Part shown: piece by piece, positions 16,291-24,277 of the stretch
Layout: each line of letters starts with the position of its first letter
Numbering within the stretch: the first letter of the stretch is position 1
Source: Massilia sp. YIM B02769
GTDB taxonomy: Bacteria > Pseudomonadota > Gammaproteobacteria > Burkholderiales > Burkholderiaceae_D
Reading direction: 5' to 3'
DNA: 47,198 nt
Assembly: GCF_030411995.1 (NCBI RefSeq)
Contig: NZ_JASNRC010000022.1
Span: forward strand, 1-47,198
The notes under the pieces: generated by a model
What the model was told of the DNA's origin: nothing
Databases searched by the model: none
Seen by the model: only the letters and a program-made list of their open reading frames with translations
Made by a program: the position numbers and the translations under genes

Positions 16291-17043
16291 ATGCGTTTAA
16301 GGTTCAGGTTTGGATGGATTCCGTTTTTGGCGACCGTGGTGGTCGTGGCCATCGGGATCGCGTTGGGGAATTGGCAGACGAGACGGGCGGAAGAGAAGAT
16401 TGCGGTGGCGGCGCAGTCGCATGAACGTGGAATGCAGGCACCCATTGTTTTGGGTGGCGGTGGTGGTAAGCAGCAGTACGACCGCGTGGGCTCAAGAGCC
16501 CACCCTACGTATAGAAGAGTTCAGGTGACGGGTGAATTTGTTCAAAGCTGGCCGGTTTTCCTGGACAACCGGCCACATGCGGGCAGGGCCGGGTTTTATC
16601 TGGCGATGCCGTTTAAAATAGCGGGTTCGGATGAACACGTGCTGGTCTTGCGCGGGTGGTTGCCGCGCGATCCGCGCGAATATGGGCGGCTGCCGGAGTA
16701 TGCGACACCCGCCGGGACGACGACGGTCGAAGGGATCATCGTTGCCGGGGCCGGGCACGTGATGCAGCTCGGAGCCGCCGCGCCGATCAAGCCGGGCGCC
16801 ATCGTCCAGAACCTGGAAGTGGAGGACATGGCGCGGGCCAGCGGGCTGCGCCTGGCGCCATATTTTGTGCAGCAGAGCGGGCCGCCGGCGCCGGGCGACG
16901 CGCTGGTGCGCGACTGGCCGGCCCCGGATACGGGCGTCGACAAGCACCGCGGTTACGCCGTCCAGTGGTATGCGCTGGCGGCGATGGCGGCCTTATTTTT
17001 CGTGATCACAGGATTTCGCAGTGGAAGAAAACAAGTTGAGTGA
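16291..17043 (+). CDS. SURF1 family cytochrome oxidase biogenesis protein
   Basis: This 250-residue protein has the SURF1 layout. It begins with an N-terminal helix (about residues 8-26) followed by GNWQTRRAEEK. The central soluble domain contains YRRVQVTGEF, VFLDNRP, VLRGWLPRD and the C-terminal YAVQWYALA, and a second helix ends the protein. SURF1 helps insert heme a into subunit I. Residues about 52-75 are unusual: a glycine run (LGGGGGKQQ) and a segment encoded by an intergenic-type palindrome (16485-16510) replace the usual linker before YRRV. It overlaps the next gene by 23 bases. Confidence 0.9.
   Translation: MRLRFRFGWIPFLATVVVVAIGIALGNWQTRRAEEKIAVAAQSHERGMQAPIVLGGGGGKQQYDRVGSRAHPTYRRVQVTGEFVQSWPVFLDNRPHAGRAGFYLAMPFKIAGSDEHVLVLRGWLPRDPREYGRLPEYATPAGTTTVEGIIVAGAGHVMQLGAAAPIKPGAIVQNLEVEDMARASGLRLAPYFVQQSGPPAPGDALVRDWPAPDTGVDKHRGYAVQWYALAAMAALFFVITGFRSGRKQVE
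16485..16510. repeat. GTGGG/CCCAC palindrome inside the SURF1 gene
   Basis: GTGGGCTC-AA-GAGCCCAC (16486-16503) followed by CCTACG matches the intergenic palindrome family of this window but lies in frame within the SURF1 gene, encoding VGSRAHPTY. Confidence 0.8.
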
Positions 17044-17671
17044 GCCAGCCGCCAGCCATGCCAGCAATGCCGGCAACATCGCCAGCGACGCCGCACGCCG
17101 GCGCACGGGCCGCTGGAAACTGCTGGCCGTGCTGCTGGTCTGCGCGGCGCCGCTGATCGCCTCTTACCTGAGCTATTACGTCATCAAGCCGGAAGGGCGC
17201 ACAAACTACGGCACCCTGATCGACCAGCGTTCGCATCCGATGCCGAAGCTGTCCAGCACCACGCTCGACGGCCGCCCGGAAACGCTGGAAAACTATGCCG
17301 GCAAATGGATCATGGTGAAGGTCGGCGGCGGCGAATGCGACAAGGCGTGCCAGGACCAGCTGTACGCGATGCGCCAGCTGCGCACCATGCAGGGCAAGAA
17401 CATGGACCGCGTCGAGCGCGTCTGGCTCGTCACCGATGCGCAGCCGATCGACACCATGCTGATCCGCATGTACGACGACATGCACATCCTGCGCGTGAAG
17501 CCGGAAGAACTGGCCAAGTGGCTGCCCCTGGAAAACGGCGGCAAGCTCGAGGACCACATCTTCCTGGTCGACCCGCGCAGCAACCTGATGATGCGTTTCC
17601 CCAAGAACCCCGAGCCGGCGCGCGTCCACAAGGACATCGCCAAGCTGTTGCGCGCCTCGGCGATCGGATGA
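17021..17671 (+). CDS. Membrane-anchored SCO-like oxidase assembly protein
   Basis: This 216-residue protein has one N-terminal helix (about residues 33-52) and a thioredoxin-like periplasmic domain. A Cys pair lies in GGGECDKACQDQ (CxxxC, as in SCO proteins) and a late segment reads HIFLVDPRSNLMMRFPKN. It lacks the clear CPxVCP signature of the true Sco1 encoded at 19717, so it is a diverged relative that may handle copper or thiols during oxidase assembly. The GTG start is preceded by AGGA and overlaps SURF1; ctaA follows seven bases later. Confidence 0.78.
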   Translation: MEENKLSEPAASHASNAGNIASDAARRRTGRWKLLAVLLVCAAPLIASYLSYYVIKPEGRTNYGTLIDQRSHPMPKLSSTTLDGRPETLENYAGKWIMVKVGGGECDKACQDQLYAMRQLRTMQGKNMDRVERVWLVTDAQPIDTMLIRMYDDMHILRVKPEELAKWLPLENGGKLEDHIFLVDPRSNLMMRFPKNPEPARVHKDIAKLLRASAIG

Positions 17672-17678
17672 TTTCAGT

Positions 17679-18827
17679 ATGCACCCGTCTACCCTGTTCC
17701 AGTTGGCCCTGATGGGCTTGTTTGTTGCCAGCATCCCCTTGACCATGGTCTGGCTGTCGTCCGACGCCAACAAGTACCGCAAGCTCGTGTGGGTGATGGC
17801 CTTCCTTACCTTCGACCTGATCGTGTTCGGCGGCTTTACCCGCCTGACCGATTCCGGCCTGGGCTGCCCGGACTGGCCGGGCTGCTATGGCGCGGCAAAT
17901 CCTTTCATCGCGCACGAGCAGATCGCCGCCGCCGAGGCGCTGATGCCGACCGGGCCGGTGACGAAAGTCAAAGCCTGGATCGAGATGATCCACCGCTACC
18001 TGGCCATGGGCATCGGCGTGCTGATCATGGCGCTGATGTTCCAGTCGATTCGCCAGTGGCGCAAGACGAAGCTCGACGCCTTCAAGCCGGCCATGCCGGT
18101 GGCGCTGTTCCTGTTCGTCTGCGTGCAGGGCGCGTTTGGCGCATGGACCGTGACGCTGAAGCTGCAGCCGGTGATCGTCACCATCCACTTGCTGCTGGGC
18201 ATGGCGCTGCTGGCCATGCTGGTTTGGCTGGGTGGGCGCGAGGATTACCTGATGCAGCCGCCGGCCCCTGTGCGCGACATCGCCGGCTTGAAAGGCCTGC
18301 GCACGCTGGCGCTGGTGGCCGCCGTCGTGCTGGTCGTCCAGATCGCGCTTGGCGGGTGGGTGAGCACTAACTACGCCACCCTGGCCTGCGACGAATTCCC
18401 CCTGTGCGACGGCAAGTTCATCCCTGAAATGGACTTCGAGCACGGCTTTACCCTGTGGCGCGAACTCGGCAAGACCGCCGCCGGCCACTACCTGCAGTTC
18501 TCGGCGCTGGTGGCGATCCACTGGGTGCACCGGAATTTCGCGGTGCTGGTGACCGTCGTGCTGGGCCTGGCCGCCTGGCGTGCGATGCGCCAGCCGCAGC
18601 TGCGCAAGACCGGACAACTCATCGCCGCCATCCTGCTTGCGCAATTGTTCACGGGCGTGGCCACGGTGTTTTTTGATTTCCCGCTTGCCATTGCTGTGTT
18701 GCATAACGCTGGGGCGGCTCTCCTCGTACTGACGGTGACCATGTTAAACTACAAGGTCAAGTACCTTCTCGCAGTGTCGCAGCGTACGCCCGCGAATGCG
18801 GATGTCCCTGCGAACTCGTATCGATGA
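17679..18827 (+). CDS. ctaA: Heme A synthase
   Basis: This 382-residue, eight-helix membrane enzyme oxidises the C8 methyl of heme O to give heme A. The paired histidine-bearing helices are visible as EMIHRYLAMG, TIHLLLGMALL, AIHWVHRNFAV and VLHNAGAALLV. The early FGGFTRLTDSGLGCPDWPGC contains the conserved Cys loop. Length is normal for proteobacterial COX15/CtaA. Its stop overlaps the ctaB start by four bases, so the two heme-modifying enzymes are co-translated. Confidence 0.93.
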   Translation: MHPSTLFQLALMGLFVASIPLTMVWLSSDANKYRKLVWVMAFLTFDLIVFGGFTRLTDSGLGCPDWPGCYGAANPFIAHEQIAAAEALMPTGPVTKVKAWIEMIHRYLAMGIGVLIMALMFQSIRQWRKTKLDAFKPAMPVALFLFVCVQGAFGAWTVTLKLQPVIVTIHLLLGMALLAMLVWLGGREDYLMQPPAPVRDIAGLKGLRTLALVAAVVLVVQIALGGWVSTNYATLACDEFPLCDGKFIPEMDFEHGFTLWRELGKTAAGHYLQFSALVAIHWVHRNFAVLVTVVLGLAAWRAMRQPQLRKTGQLIAAILLAQLFTGVATVFFDFPLAIAVLHNAGAALLVLTVTMLNYKVKYLLAVSQRTPANADVPANSYR

Positions 18828-19714
18828 CCACCTCTACCGCTCTCCCACAGACCAGCCGTATCGCCCAGTACTGGACGCTGACCAAGCCCCGGGTCACCCA
18901 GCTCGCCGTCTTTTGCGCCGTGATCGGCATGTTCCTCGCCACCGACGGCTTCCCCGGCTGGCAAGTCCTGATCGCGGGCACGGCCGGCATCTGGCTGCTG
19001 GCCGGCGCCGCCTTTGCCGTCAACTGCCTGATCGAGGCCGGGATCGACGCGCGCATGGCCCGCACCGCGCGCCGCGCCACCGCGCGCGGCGAACTCACGC
19101 GCAACCAGACCCTGGTGTTTTCCGCCATCATCGGCGGCCTGGGCATGTGGATCCTGTATGCCTTCGTGAATCCGCTGACCATGTGGCTGACCTTCGTCAC
19201 CTTCGTCGGCTATGCCGTCATCTATACCATCTACCTGAAACCGGCCACGCCGCAGAACATCGTCATCGGCGGCCTGTCGGGCGCGATGCCGCCGGCGCTG
19301 GGCTGGGCGGCCGTCGCCAACGAGGTGCCGATGCAGGCCTGGCTGCTGGTGCTGATCATTTTTGTGTGGACCCCGCCGCACTTCTGGGCGCTGGCCATGT
19401 ACCGGCGCGAGGATTACGCGCGTTCGGGCCTGCCGATGCTGCCGATCACCCACGGCATGGCCTATACCGGCCAGCAGGTGTGGCTGTATTCGCTGGCGCT
19501 GGCGGCGACGACCCTGCTGCCGTACGCGGTGCGCATGAGCGGCCTGATTTATCTCGTGGCCGCCGTCATCCTGAACGCCGAATTCCTGCGCCACGCTTGG
19601 CGCGTGCACAAGCACTACACCGACCAGGTCGCGCGCAAGGCCTTTGCCTATTCGGTCCTCTATCTCTCGCTGCTGTTCGCGGCGCTGCTGGTCGACCATT
19701 ACTTCAGGTTCTGA
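18824..19714 (+). CDS. ctaB: Protoheme IX farnesyltransferase (heme O synthase)
   Basis: This 296-residue UbiA-family prenyltransferase adds a farnesyl group to protoheme, making heme O for CtaA. It shows TKPRVTQLAVFCAVIGMF, the Mg/diphosphate motif region NCLIEAGIDARMARTARR and the second polar loop VWTPPHFWALAMYRREDYA. About nine membrane helices are predicted. It starts inside the ctaA stop codon and is followed two bases later by the sco gene. Confidence 0.95.
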   Translation: MTTSTALPQTSRIAQYWTLTKPRVTQLAVFCAVIGMFLATDGFPGWQVLIAGTAGIWLLAGAAFAVNCLIEAGIDARMARTARRATARGELTRNQTLVFSAIIGGLGMWILYAFVNPLTMWLTFVTFVGYAVIYTIYLKPATPQNIVIGGLSGAMPPALGWAAVANEVPMQAWLLVLIIFVWTPPHFWALAMYRREDYARSGLPMLPITHGMAYTGQQVWLYSLALAATTLLPYAVRMSGLIYLVAAVILNAEFLRHAWRVHKHYTDQVARKAFAYSVLYLSLLFAALLVDHYFRF

Positions 19715-19716
19715 CG

Positions 19717-20301
19717 ATGAAAAAACTGCTGTCCCTGGCGCTGCTCGCCGCCGCGCTGCTGCTTGCCGGCTGCGACAAACTGTCTTCGCCGCCGGTATTC
19801 AAGAATACCGACCTCACCGGCCTCGATTACGCCAAGGGCTTCAGCCTCACCGACCACACCGGCAAGCCGCGCACCCTGGCCGACTTCCGCGGCAAGCTGG
19901 TGGTGCTGTTCTTCGGCTACACCCAGTGCCCGGACGTCTGCCCGACCACGATGGCGGAGATGGCGGCCGTGATGAAGGAACTTGGCCCGTCGAGCAAGGA
20001 CGTGCAGGTATTGTTCGTCACCCTCGACCCGGAACGCGACACCCAGGAAGTGCTGGCCCACTACGTGCCGGCCTTCGACCAGCGCTTCATCGGCCTGCGC
20101 GGCACGCCCGAGCAAACGGCGGCGACGGCCAAGGAATTCAAGGTCTTCGTGTCCAAGGTACCGGGCAGCACGCCGGACAACTACACCGTCGACCACACGG
20201 CCGGCAGTTACGTCTTCGACAAGGAAGGCCGTATCCGCCTGTTCGTGCGCCATGGCGGCGGCCCGGCCCCGATCGTTCACGACCTGCGCCAACTGCTATG
20301 A
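19717..20301 (+). CDS. SCO1/SenC copper chaperone lipoprotein
   Basis: This 194-residue thioredoxin-fold lipoprotein would deliver copper to, or reduce, the CuA site of subunit II. The lipobox is LLLAGC, placing it on the membrane. The copper-binding FFGYTQCPDVCPTTM and the distal His in YTVDHTAGSYVFD are all present. It closes the heme A/oxidase assembly operon, two bases after ctaB. A palindromic element follows directly. Confidence 0.93.
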   Translation: MKKLLSLALLAAALLLAGCDKLSSPPVFKNTDLTGLDYAKGFSLTDHTGKPRTLADFRGKLVVLFFGYTQCPDVCPTTMAEMAAVMKELGPSSKDVQVLFVTLDPERDTQEVLAHYVPAFDQRFIGLRGTPEQTAATAKEFKVFVSKVPGSTPDNYTVDHTAGSYVFDKEGRIRLFVRHGGGPAPIVHDLRQLL

Positions 20302-20303
20302 TG

Positions 20304-20438
20304 TAAGGAGCCGCGCAAACCTACTGCGCGTCGGATATTTGCGCTGCGCCGCCAAGGCGATAGCTCGCTATACTTTCGTACAGCTGCGCTTCTCCCGCAA
20401 ATCTCCTTCCGCTCGCTACGGTTTTCGCGGCCCCTTAA
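20304..20438. repeat. Long imperfect palindrome (related structure, copy 3)
   Basis: Arms around 20304-20343 and 20395-20438 are inverted copies, sharing AAGG, CCGCG, AAACC and ATTTGCG. The core holds GGCGATAGCTCGCTATAC. The overall plan resembles the elements at 9043-9139 and 40630-40734, but the sequence similarity is limited. Confidence 0.6.
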
Positions 20439-20455
20439 CCTCATCCAAGGACGGC

Positions 20456-21532
20456 ATGGAACAACGTATCGGAAGAAATTACACCCGCATCGCCACCGTC
20501 GTCCTGCTGTCGCTGGGCTGCCTGTACGTCCTCAAGCCCTTCCTGCCGGCGATCCTGTTCGCCGCTGCTGTCGTCATTTCTTCCTGGCCCCTGTACCTGC
20601 GCCTGCTGACGGCCATGCACGGGCGGCGCACGCCGGCGGCGCTGACCATGACGCTCTCGCTGACGCTGCTGGTTATCATCCCGCTGGCCATCGTCGCCTA
20701 CAACCTGGCCGACGACGTTGCCACCACCTTCGGCCAGATGCGGTATTCGCTGGAGCACGGCGAACTGCTGCCGCCGGCGTGGATCCGGGACATTCCTTTT
20801 CTCGGCGACACCATCGACGCCTACCTGCGCGAACTGGTCGCCAGCCGCGAGCAAATGCTGGCCCTGGCCCAGCGCATGGTCGAGCCGGCGCGCCACTGGC
20901 TGCTGGCCGGCGGCCTGATGCTCGGCACCGGCGTCGTGCAGATGAGTTTGGCCGCCTTTGTCAGCTTTTTCCTGTACCGCGACGGCAAGGCCCTGATTGC
21001 CGTGCTGGCCGTGATGATGGCCAAGGTGATGGGCGACGGGGCCGAGTCGGTGTCGGACACCATCAGCCAGACCACGCGCGGCGTGATGTACGGCTTGCTC
21101 GGCACGGCGCTGGCACAGGGGCTGGTGGCGGCGGTGGGCTTTGCCATGGCCGGGGTGCCGGCGGTGCCCTTGCTGTCGGTGCTGGTGTTCGTGCTGTCGC
21201 TGGTGCCGGTGGGGCCGCCGCTGGTGTGGGGGAGTGCGGCGGTCTGGCTGTTTTCCCAGGGCGAGACCGGCTGGGGCGTGTTCATGGTGATCTGGGGGAC
21301 GGTCTTGATCAGCGGGGTCGATAATGTGGTGCGGCCGATGCTGATCAGCCGGGGGACCAGCTTGCCGTTCTTGCTCACCTTGCTGGGTGTGCTGGGCGGG
21401 GTGATCGCGTTCGGGTTCGTGGGGATGTTCATCGGGCCGGTGCTGCTGGCGGTGGGGTATTCCTTGATGAGCGAATGGACCGGGACGCGCGATCCGATCG
21501 TGCGGGCGAACAACGAGGTAACGGACCGGTAG
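20456..21532 (+). CDS. AI-2E family transporter (PerM/YdiK-like)
   Basis: This 358-residue membrane protein has the AI-2E exporter family layout. There are paired N-terminal helices, a soluble-looking middle (FGQMRYSLEHGELLPP, PFLGDTIDAYLREL), then a cluster of helices. The family-typical end includes PVGPPLVWG, DNVVRPMLISRG and PFLLTLLGVLGG. Some members export autoinducer-2, others act in sodium or osmotic stress, so the substrate is open. The ATG at 20456 begins the family similarity; the preceding repeat is not coding. The TAG stop lies at the edge of a GTAGGGTGGG repeat. Confidence 0.87.
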   Translation: MEQRIGRNYTRIATVVLLSLGCLYVLKPFLPAILFAAAVVISSWPLYLRLLTAMHGRRTPAALTMTLSLTLLVIIPLAIVAYNLADDVATTFGQMRYSLEHGELLPPAWIRDIPFLGDTIDAYLRELVASREQMLALAQRMVEPARHWLLAGGLMLGTGVVQMSLAAFVSFFLYRDGKALIAVLAVMMAKVMGDGAESVSDTISQTTRGVMYGLLGTALAQGLVAAVGFAMAGVPAVPLLSVLVFVLSLVPVGPPLVWGSAAVWLFSQGETGWGVFMVIWGTVLISGVDNVVRPMLISRGTSLPFLLTLLGVLGGVIAFGFVGMFIGPVLLAVGYSLMSEWTGTRDPIVRANNEVTDR

Positions 21533-21657
21533 GGTGGGGTCTTTGAGGCGGGGCCTCAAAGACGAACGTGCCCACGCGTGAACGATGAACATTGTTGGCC
21601 CGGTTATGTGCCAACACCGCGCATAGATTACGCGTGGGCACAGGAGCGCCCACCCTA
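21529..21657. repeat. Nested palindromic repeat after the AI-2E transporter gene
   Basis: The outer GTAGGGTGGG pairs with CCCACCCTAC at the right end. Inside lie GTGCCCACGCGT/ACGCGTGGGCAC and a strong hairpin GTCTTTGAGGC/GCCTCAAAGAC (21539-21563). The last may also act as a terminator, though it has no T run. Confidence 0.75.
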
Positions 21658-21689
21658 CCTTATCCAACGCCTCTGGTGGATGCGAACGT

Positions 21690-21767
21690 GCGTTGAACGC
21701 GTGGACGGCGCATGTTTCGCCAATGCGCATGCAGCAAGGTATAGCCGTCCACCCTACGCAAACGTAC
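21690..21767. repeat. GTGGG-type palindrome with longer stem
   Basis: CGTGGACGGC with GCCGTCCAC and an inner GCGCATG/GCATGC stem form a hairpin, ending in CCTACGC like other members of the family. It is the last structure before the convergent kinase gene. Confidence 0.65.
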
Positions 21768-21773
21768 GCTGGA

Positions 21774-23342
21774 TCAGGGCCGTTTCGGTTCGGCCAGCAG
21801 CGCGCGCAGGCGGTCGAAGTCGATCGGCTTGGTCAGGTGGTGGTCGAACCCGGCCTCGAACGCGAGCTGGCGGTCGCTGGCCTGGCCCCAGCCGGTGGCG
21901 GCGATCAGCAGCATGTCCTGGCCGCCGGGCAGCAAACGGATGCGCCGCGCCAGCTCATACCCGGTCAGGTCCGGCAAGCCGATGTCGAGCAGCGCCACCT
22001 GCGGGCGGAAGGTCTCCAGCAGATTCAGGGCGGCGGTCGCCGTGTGCACCGTCTGCGGCGTGCAGCCGCTCATCGACAGGAACATGGCCAGCATCTCGGC
22101 GGCATCGACGTTGTCGTCCACCACCAGCACGCTCGTGGGCGCCACCGCATCCTCGACGCCCGTGGCGGCGTCCGGCATGCCCTGCACCGGCGCCAGCGGC
22201 AGGCGCACCGTGAAGGTGCTGCCCAGGCCTTCGCCGGCGCTCCAGGCTTCCACGCTGCCGCCGTGCAGGGCGACGATGCCGCGCACCAGGGCCAGGCCGA
22301 TGCCCAGGCCGCCCTTCGAGCGTTGCAGCGCCGGTTCCAGTTGCGAGAACATGGCAAAGATCGTGCCCAGCGCATGCTCGGGAATGCCGATGCCGTTGTC
22401 GCGCACGGCGATCAGCGCCTGCTCGCCGTCCAGGCGCAGGGTCAGCGAGATGACGCCGCCGTTCGGCGTGTACTTGCAAGCATTCGTCAGCAAATTCACC
22501 AGCACCTGGCCCAGGCGGGTCGGGTCGGCGTCGACCACCACGCCCTGCGCCTCGATGTGCAGATTCAGGGTATGCGAGGCCGCGCGCATCATGTAAGCGA
22601 CGTCGTCGACGGCGGCGTGCACGATGTCGGCCAGCACCACCGGCTCGCGCCGCAGCTCCAGGCGGTTCTGGGTGATGCGCGACACTTCCATCAGGTCGTC
22701 GACCAGGTGGGCCATGTGGCGCAACTGGCGGTCGAAGACGTCGAGCAGCCCTTTCTCGGTCACCGGCCGCGCCGGGTCGAGCTTCAGGATTTCCAGCGCG
22801 CTGCGCATCGGCGCCAGCGGGTTGCGCAGTTCGTGCGAGAGCGTGGCGAGGAATTCGTCCTTGCGGCGGTCGGCGTCCGACAGTTCCGCGTTCAGGCTGC
22901 GCAATTGGGCTTCGGCGTCCAGGCGCGCGTCCAGGGCCTGCTCGGCGGTCTTGCGCGCGGCCAGCAGCTCGCGTTCGTAGGAGCGGCGCTCGTTCATGGC
23001 CTGCAGCGACCATTCGTCGAAGATGCGGCCGTCCACGGTGCGGCGCCCGATGCTCACCAGCACCGGCACGCGCTGGCCGCCGGCGTCGCGGATTTCCATC
23101 TGCAGCTGGCCGACCGAGCCTTGCACCTGCAAGATCGGCAGACAATGGGTCTGGTGGAAGATGCGGGCGCCGACCGGCAGCCGGTCCTGGATCCTGATCT
23201 TGTTCACCAGCGCCGCCTGCGAGTAGCCCAGCCAGCGGCACAGGGTGGCATTCACGCGCAGGATCAGGCCGGCGGCGTCGGTGACGAGCAGGCCGCAGGG
23301 CGCCTGCTGGTAAAGGGAGGCGTCGTCGGGCAGGCCGCTCAA
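21774..23342 (-). CDS. Cytosolic PAS hybrid histidine kinase with receiver domain
   Basis: This 522-residue protein has no membrane helix. It starts with a PAS domain (SLYQQAPCGLLVTDAAGLIL, CRWLGYSQAALV), then a short coiled coil, HisKA with LSHELRNPLAPMRS, HATPase with DNGIGIPEHAL and GGLGIGLALV, and a receiver with VLVVDDN, LLDIGLPD and a conserved KP. I chose a TTG start at 23342 that overlaps the hydrolase stop as TTGA; longer in-frame starts run far into the hydrolase. The coupling to an RsbQ-like hydrolase suggests that the PAS domain reads a product or ligand of that hydrolase. A redundant output regulator is not nearby. Confidence 0.86.
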   Translation of the reverse strand: MSGLPDDASLYQQAPCGLLVTDAAGLILRVNATLCRWLGYSQAALVNKIRIQDRLPVGARIFHQTHCLPILQVQGSVGQLQMEIRDAGGQRVPVLVSIGRRTVDGRIFDEWSLQAMNERRSYERELLAARKTAEQALDARLDAEAQLRSLNAELSDADRRKDEFLATLSHELRNPLAPMRSALEILKLDPARPVTEKGLLDVFDRQLRHMAHLVDDLMEVSRITQNRLELRREPVVLADIVHAAVDDVAYMMRAASHTLNLHIEAQGVVVDADPTRLGQVLVNLLTNACKYTPNGGVISLTLRLDGEQALIAVRDNGIGIPEHALGTIFAMFSQLEPALQRSKGGLGIGLALVRGIVALHGGSVEAWSAGEGLGSTFTVRLPLAPVQGMPDAATGVEDAVAPTSVLVVDDNVDAAEMLAMFLSMSGCTPQTVHTATAALNLLETFRPQVALLDIGLPDLTGYELARRIRLLPGGQDMLLIAATGWGQASDRQLAFEAGFDHHLTKPIDFDRLRALLAEPKRP

Positions 23343-24148
23343 GCGCGGGCCTCCACGGCGTCGAGGAAGGCGAGGGCAACGCGCGCGCTTTCTTCGGGCG
23401 CGCTCATGTGCGGACAATGGCCGATGTTGCGGATGACCTGCAGCTGGCTGCCCGGCATGTTGCGGTGCATGTAATCGCCCACGTCGAGCGGGGCCAGGGC
23501 GTCGTCGCTGGCTTGCACGATCAGGGTCGGTACACGCACGCGCGGCAGGTCGGCGCGGTGGTCGATCGTGAAGCCGACGCGGGCGAAATGGCGCGCGATG
23601 TCCGGGTCGTTGCGGCAGAACTTGTTTTCCAGCTCGGCCGTCAGTTGCGGCTGGTCCGGCGCGCCCATGATCACCGGCGCCACGCCGCTCGACCAGCCGA
23701 GGTAGTTGGCGTCCATGGTGTCGAGCAGCTCGTCGATGTCCTGGCGGGTGAAGCCGCCGCGGTAATCGGTATTGTTGATGTAGCAGGGCGAAGGCGACAG
23801 CATGATCTGGGCCAGGAAACGCTCGGGCGCCTGGATGCCGGCCAGCATGCCGATCATGGTGCTGACCGAATGGCCGATGAAGATCACCGGGCCGTCGGCG
23901 AATTCATCGATGACTTCGAGCAGGTCGTCGACATAGCCCTGCAGCGTGTTGTACTTCGTGCGGTCGTAGGCAGACAGGTCGGAATTGCCGCTGCCGACCA
24001 GGTCGAAGGCGACAATGCGGTAGCGTTCTTCGAAGGCGGGCGACAGGAAGCGCCAGACAGCCTGGTCGCAGCCGAAGCCGTGCAGGAACACCACGGTGGT
24101 GGTGCTGCGGCCGGAGATCGTGACGTTGTTGCGCTGGCGGACACTCAT
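23339..24148 (-). CDS. RsbQ/KAI2-like alpha/beta hydrolase
   Basis: This 269-residue alpha/beta hydrolase closely follows RsbQ, the Bacillus stress-pathway activator related to the plant karrikin and strigolactone receptors. The nucleophile Ser94 is in GHSVSTMIG, the acid in ASDDALAP near 215, and His247 in GHCPHMSAP. The oxyanion segment is LHGFGCDQAVW. RsbQ works with the PAS phosphatase RsbP; here the next gene, overlapping by TTGA, encodes a PAS histidine kinase instead. I infer a sensing pair in which the hydrolase supplies or modifies a small hydrophobic ligand. No start ambiguity is apparent. Confidence 0.85.
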   Translation of the reverse strand: MSVRQRNNVTISGRSTTTVVFLHGFGCDQAVWRFLSPAFEERYRIVAFDLVGSGNSDLSAYDRTKYNTLQGYVDDLLEVIDEFADGPVIFIGHSVSTMIGMLAGIQAPERFLAQIMLSPSPCYINNTDYRGGFTRQDIDELLDTMDANYLGWSSGVAPVIMGAPDQPQLTAELENKFCRNDPDIARHFARVGFTIDHRADLPRVRVPTLIVQASDDALAPLDVGDYMHRNMPGSQLQVIRNIGHCPHMSAPEESARVALAFLDAVEARA

Positions 24149-24277
24149 GCGATGTTCGGACTGGAAAGCGGAAACAGGCGGATGGGATCGATTATACCGT
24201 TGCGCCGGGCTCCGACCTACCTTGCGAGCGGAAACTTCGATGCACAGCGTCCGAATGTTACCTTAAATCAACGCAAA

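Noticed and set aside
21693..23474. A 593-codon plus-strand open frame opposite the PAS kinase
   Set aside because: Shadow of a kinase whose motifs are unmistakable on the other strand.
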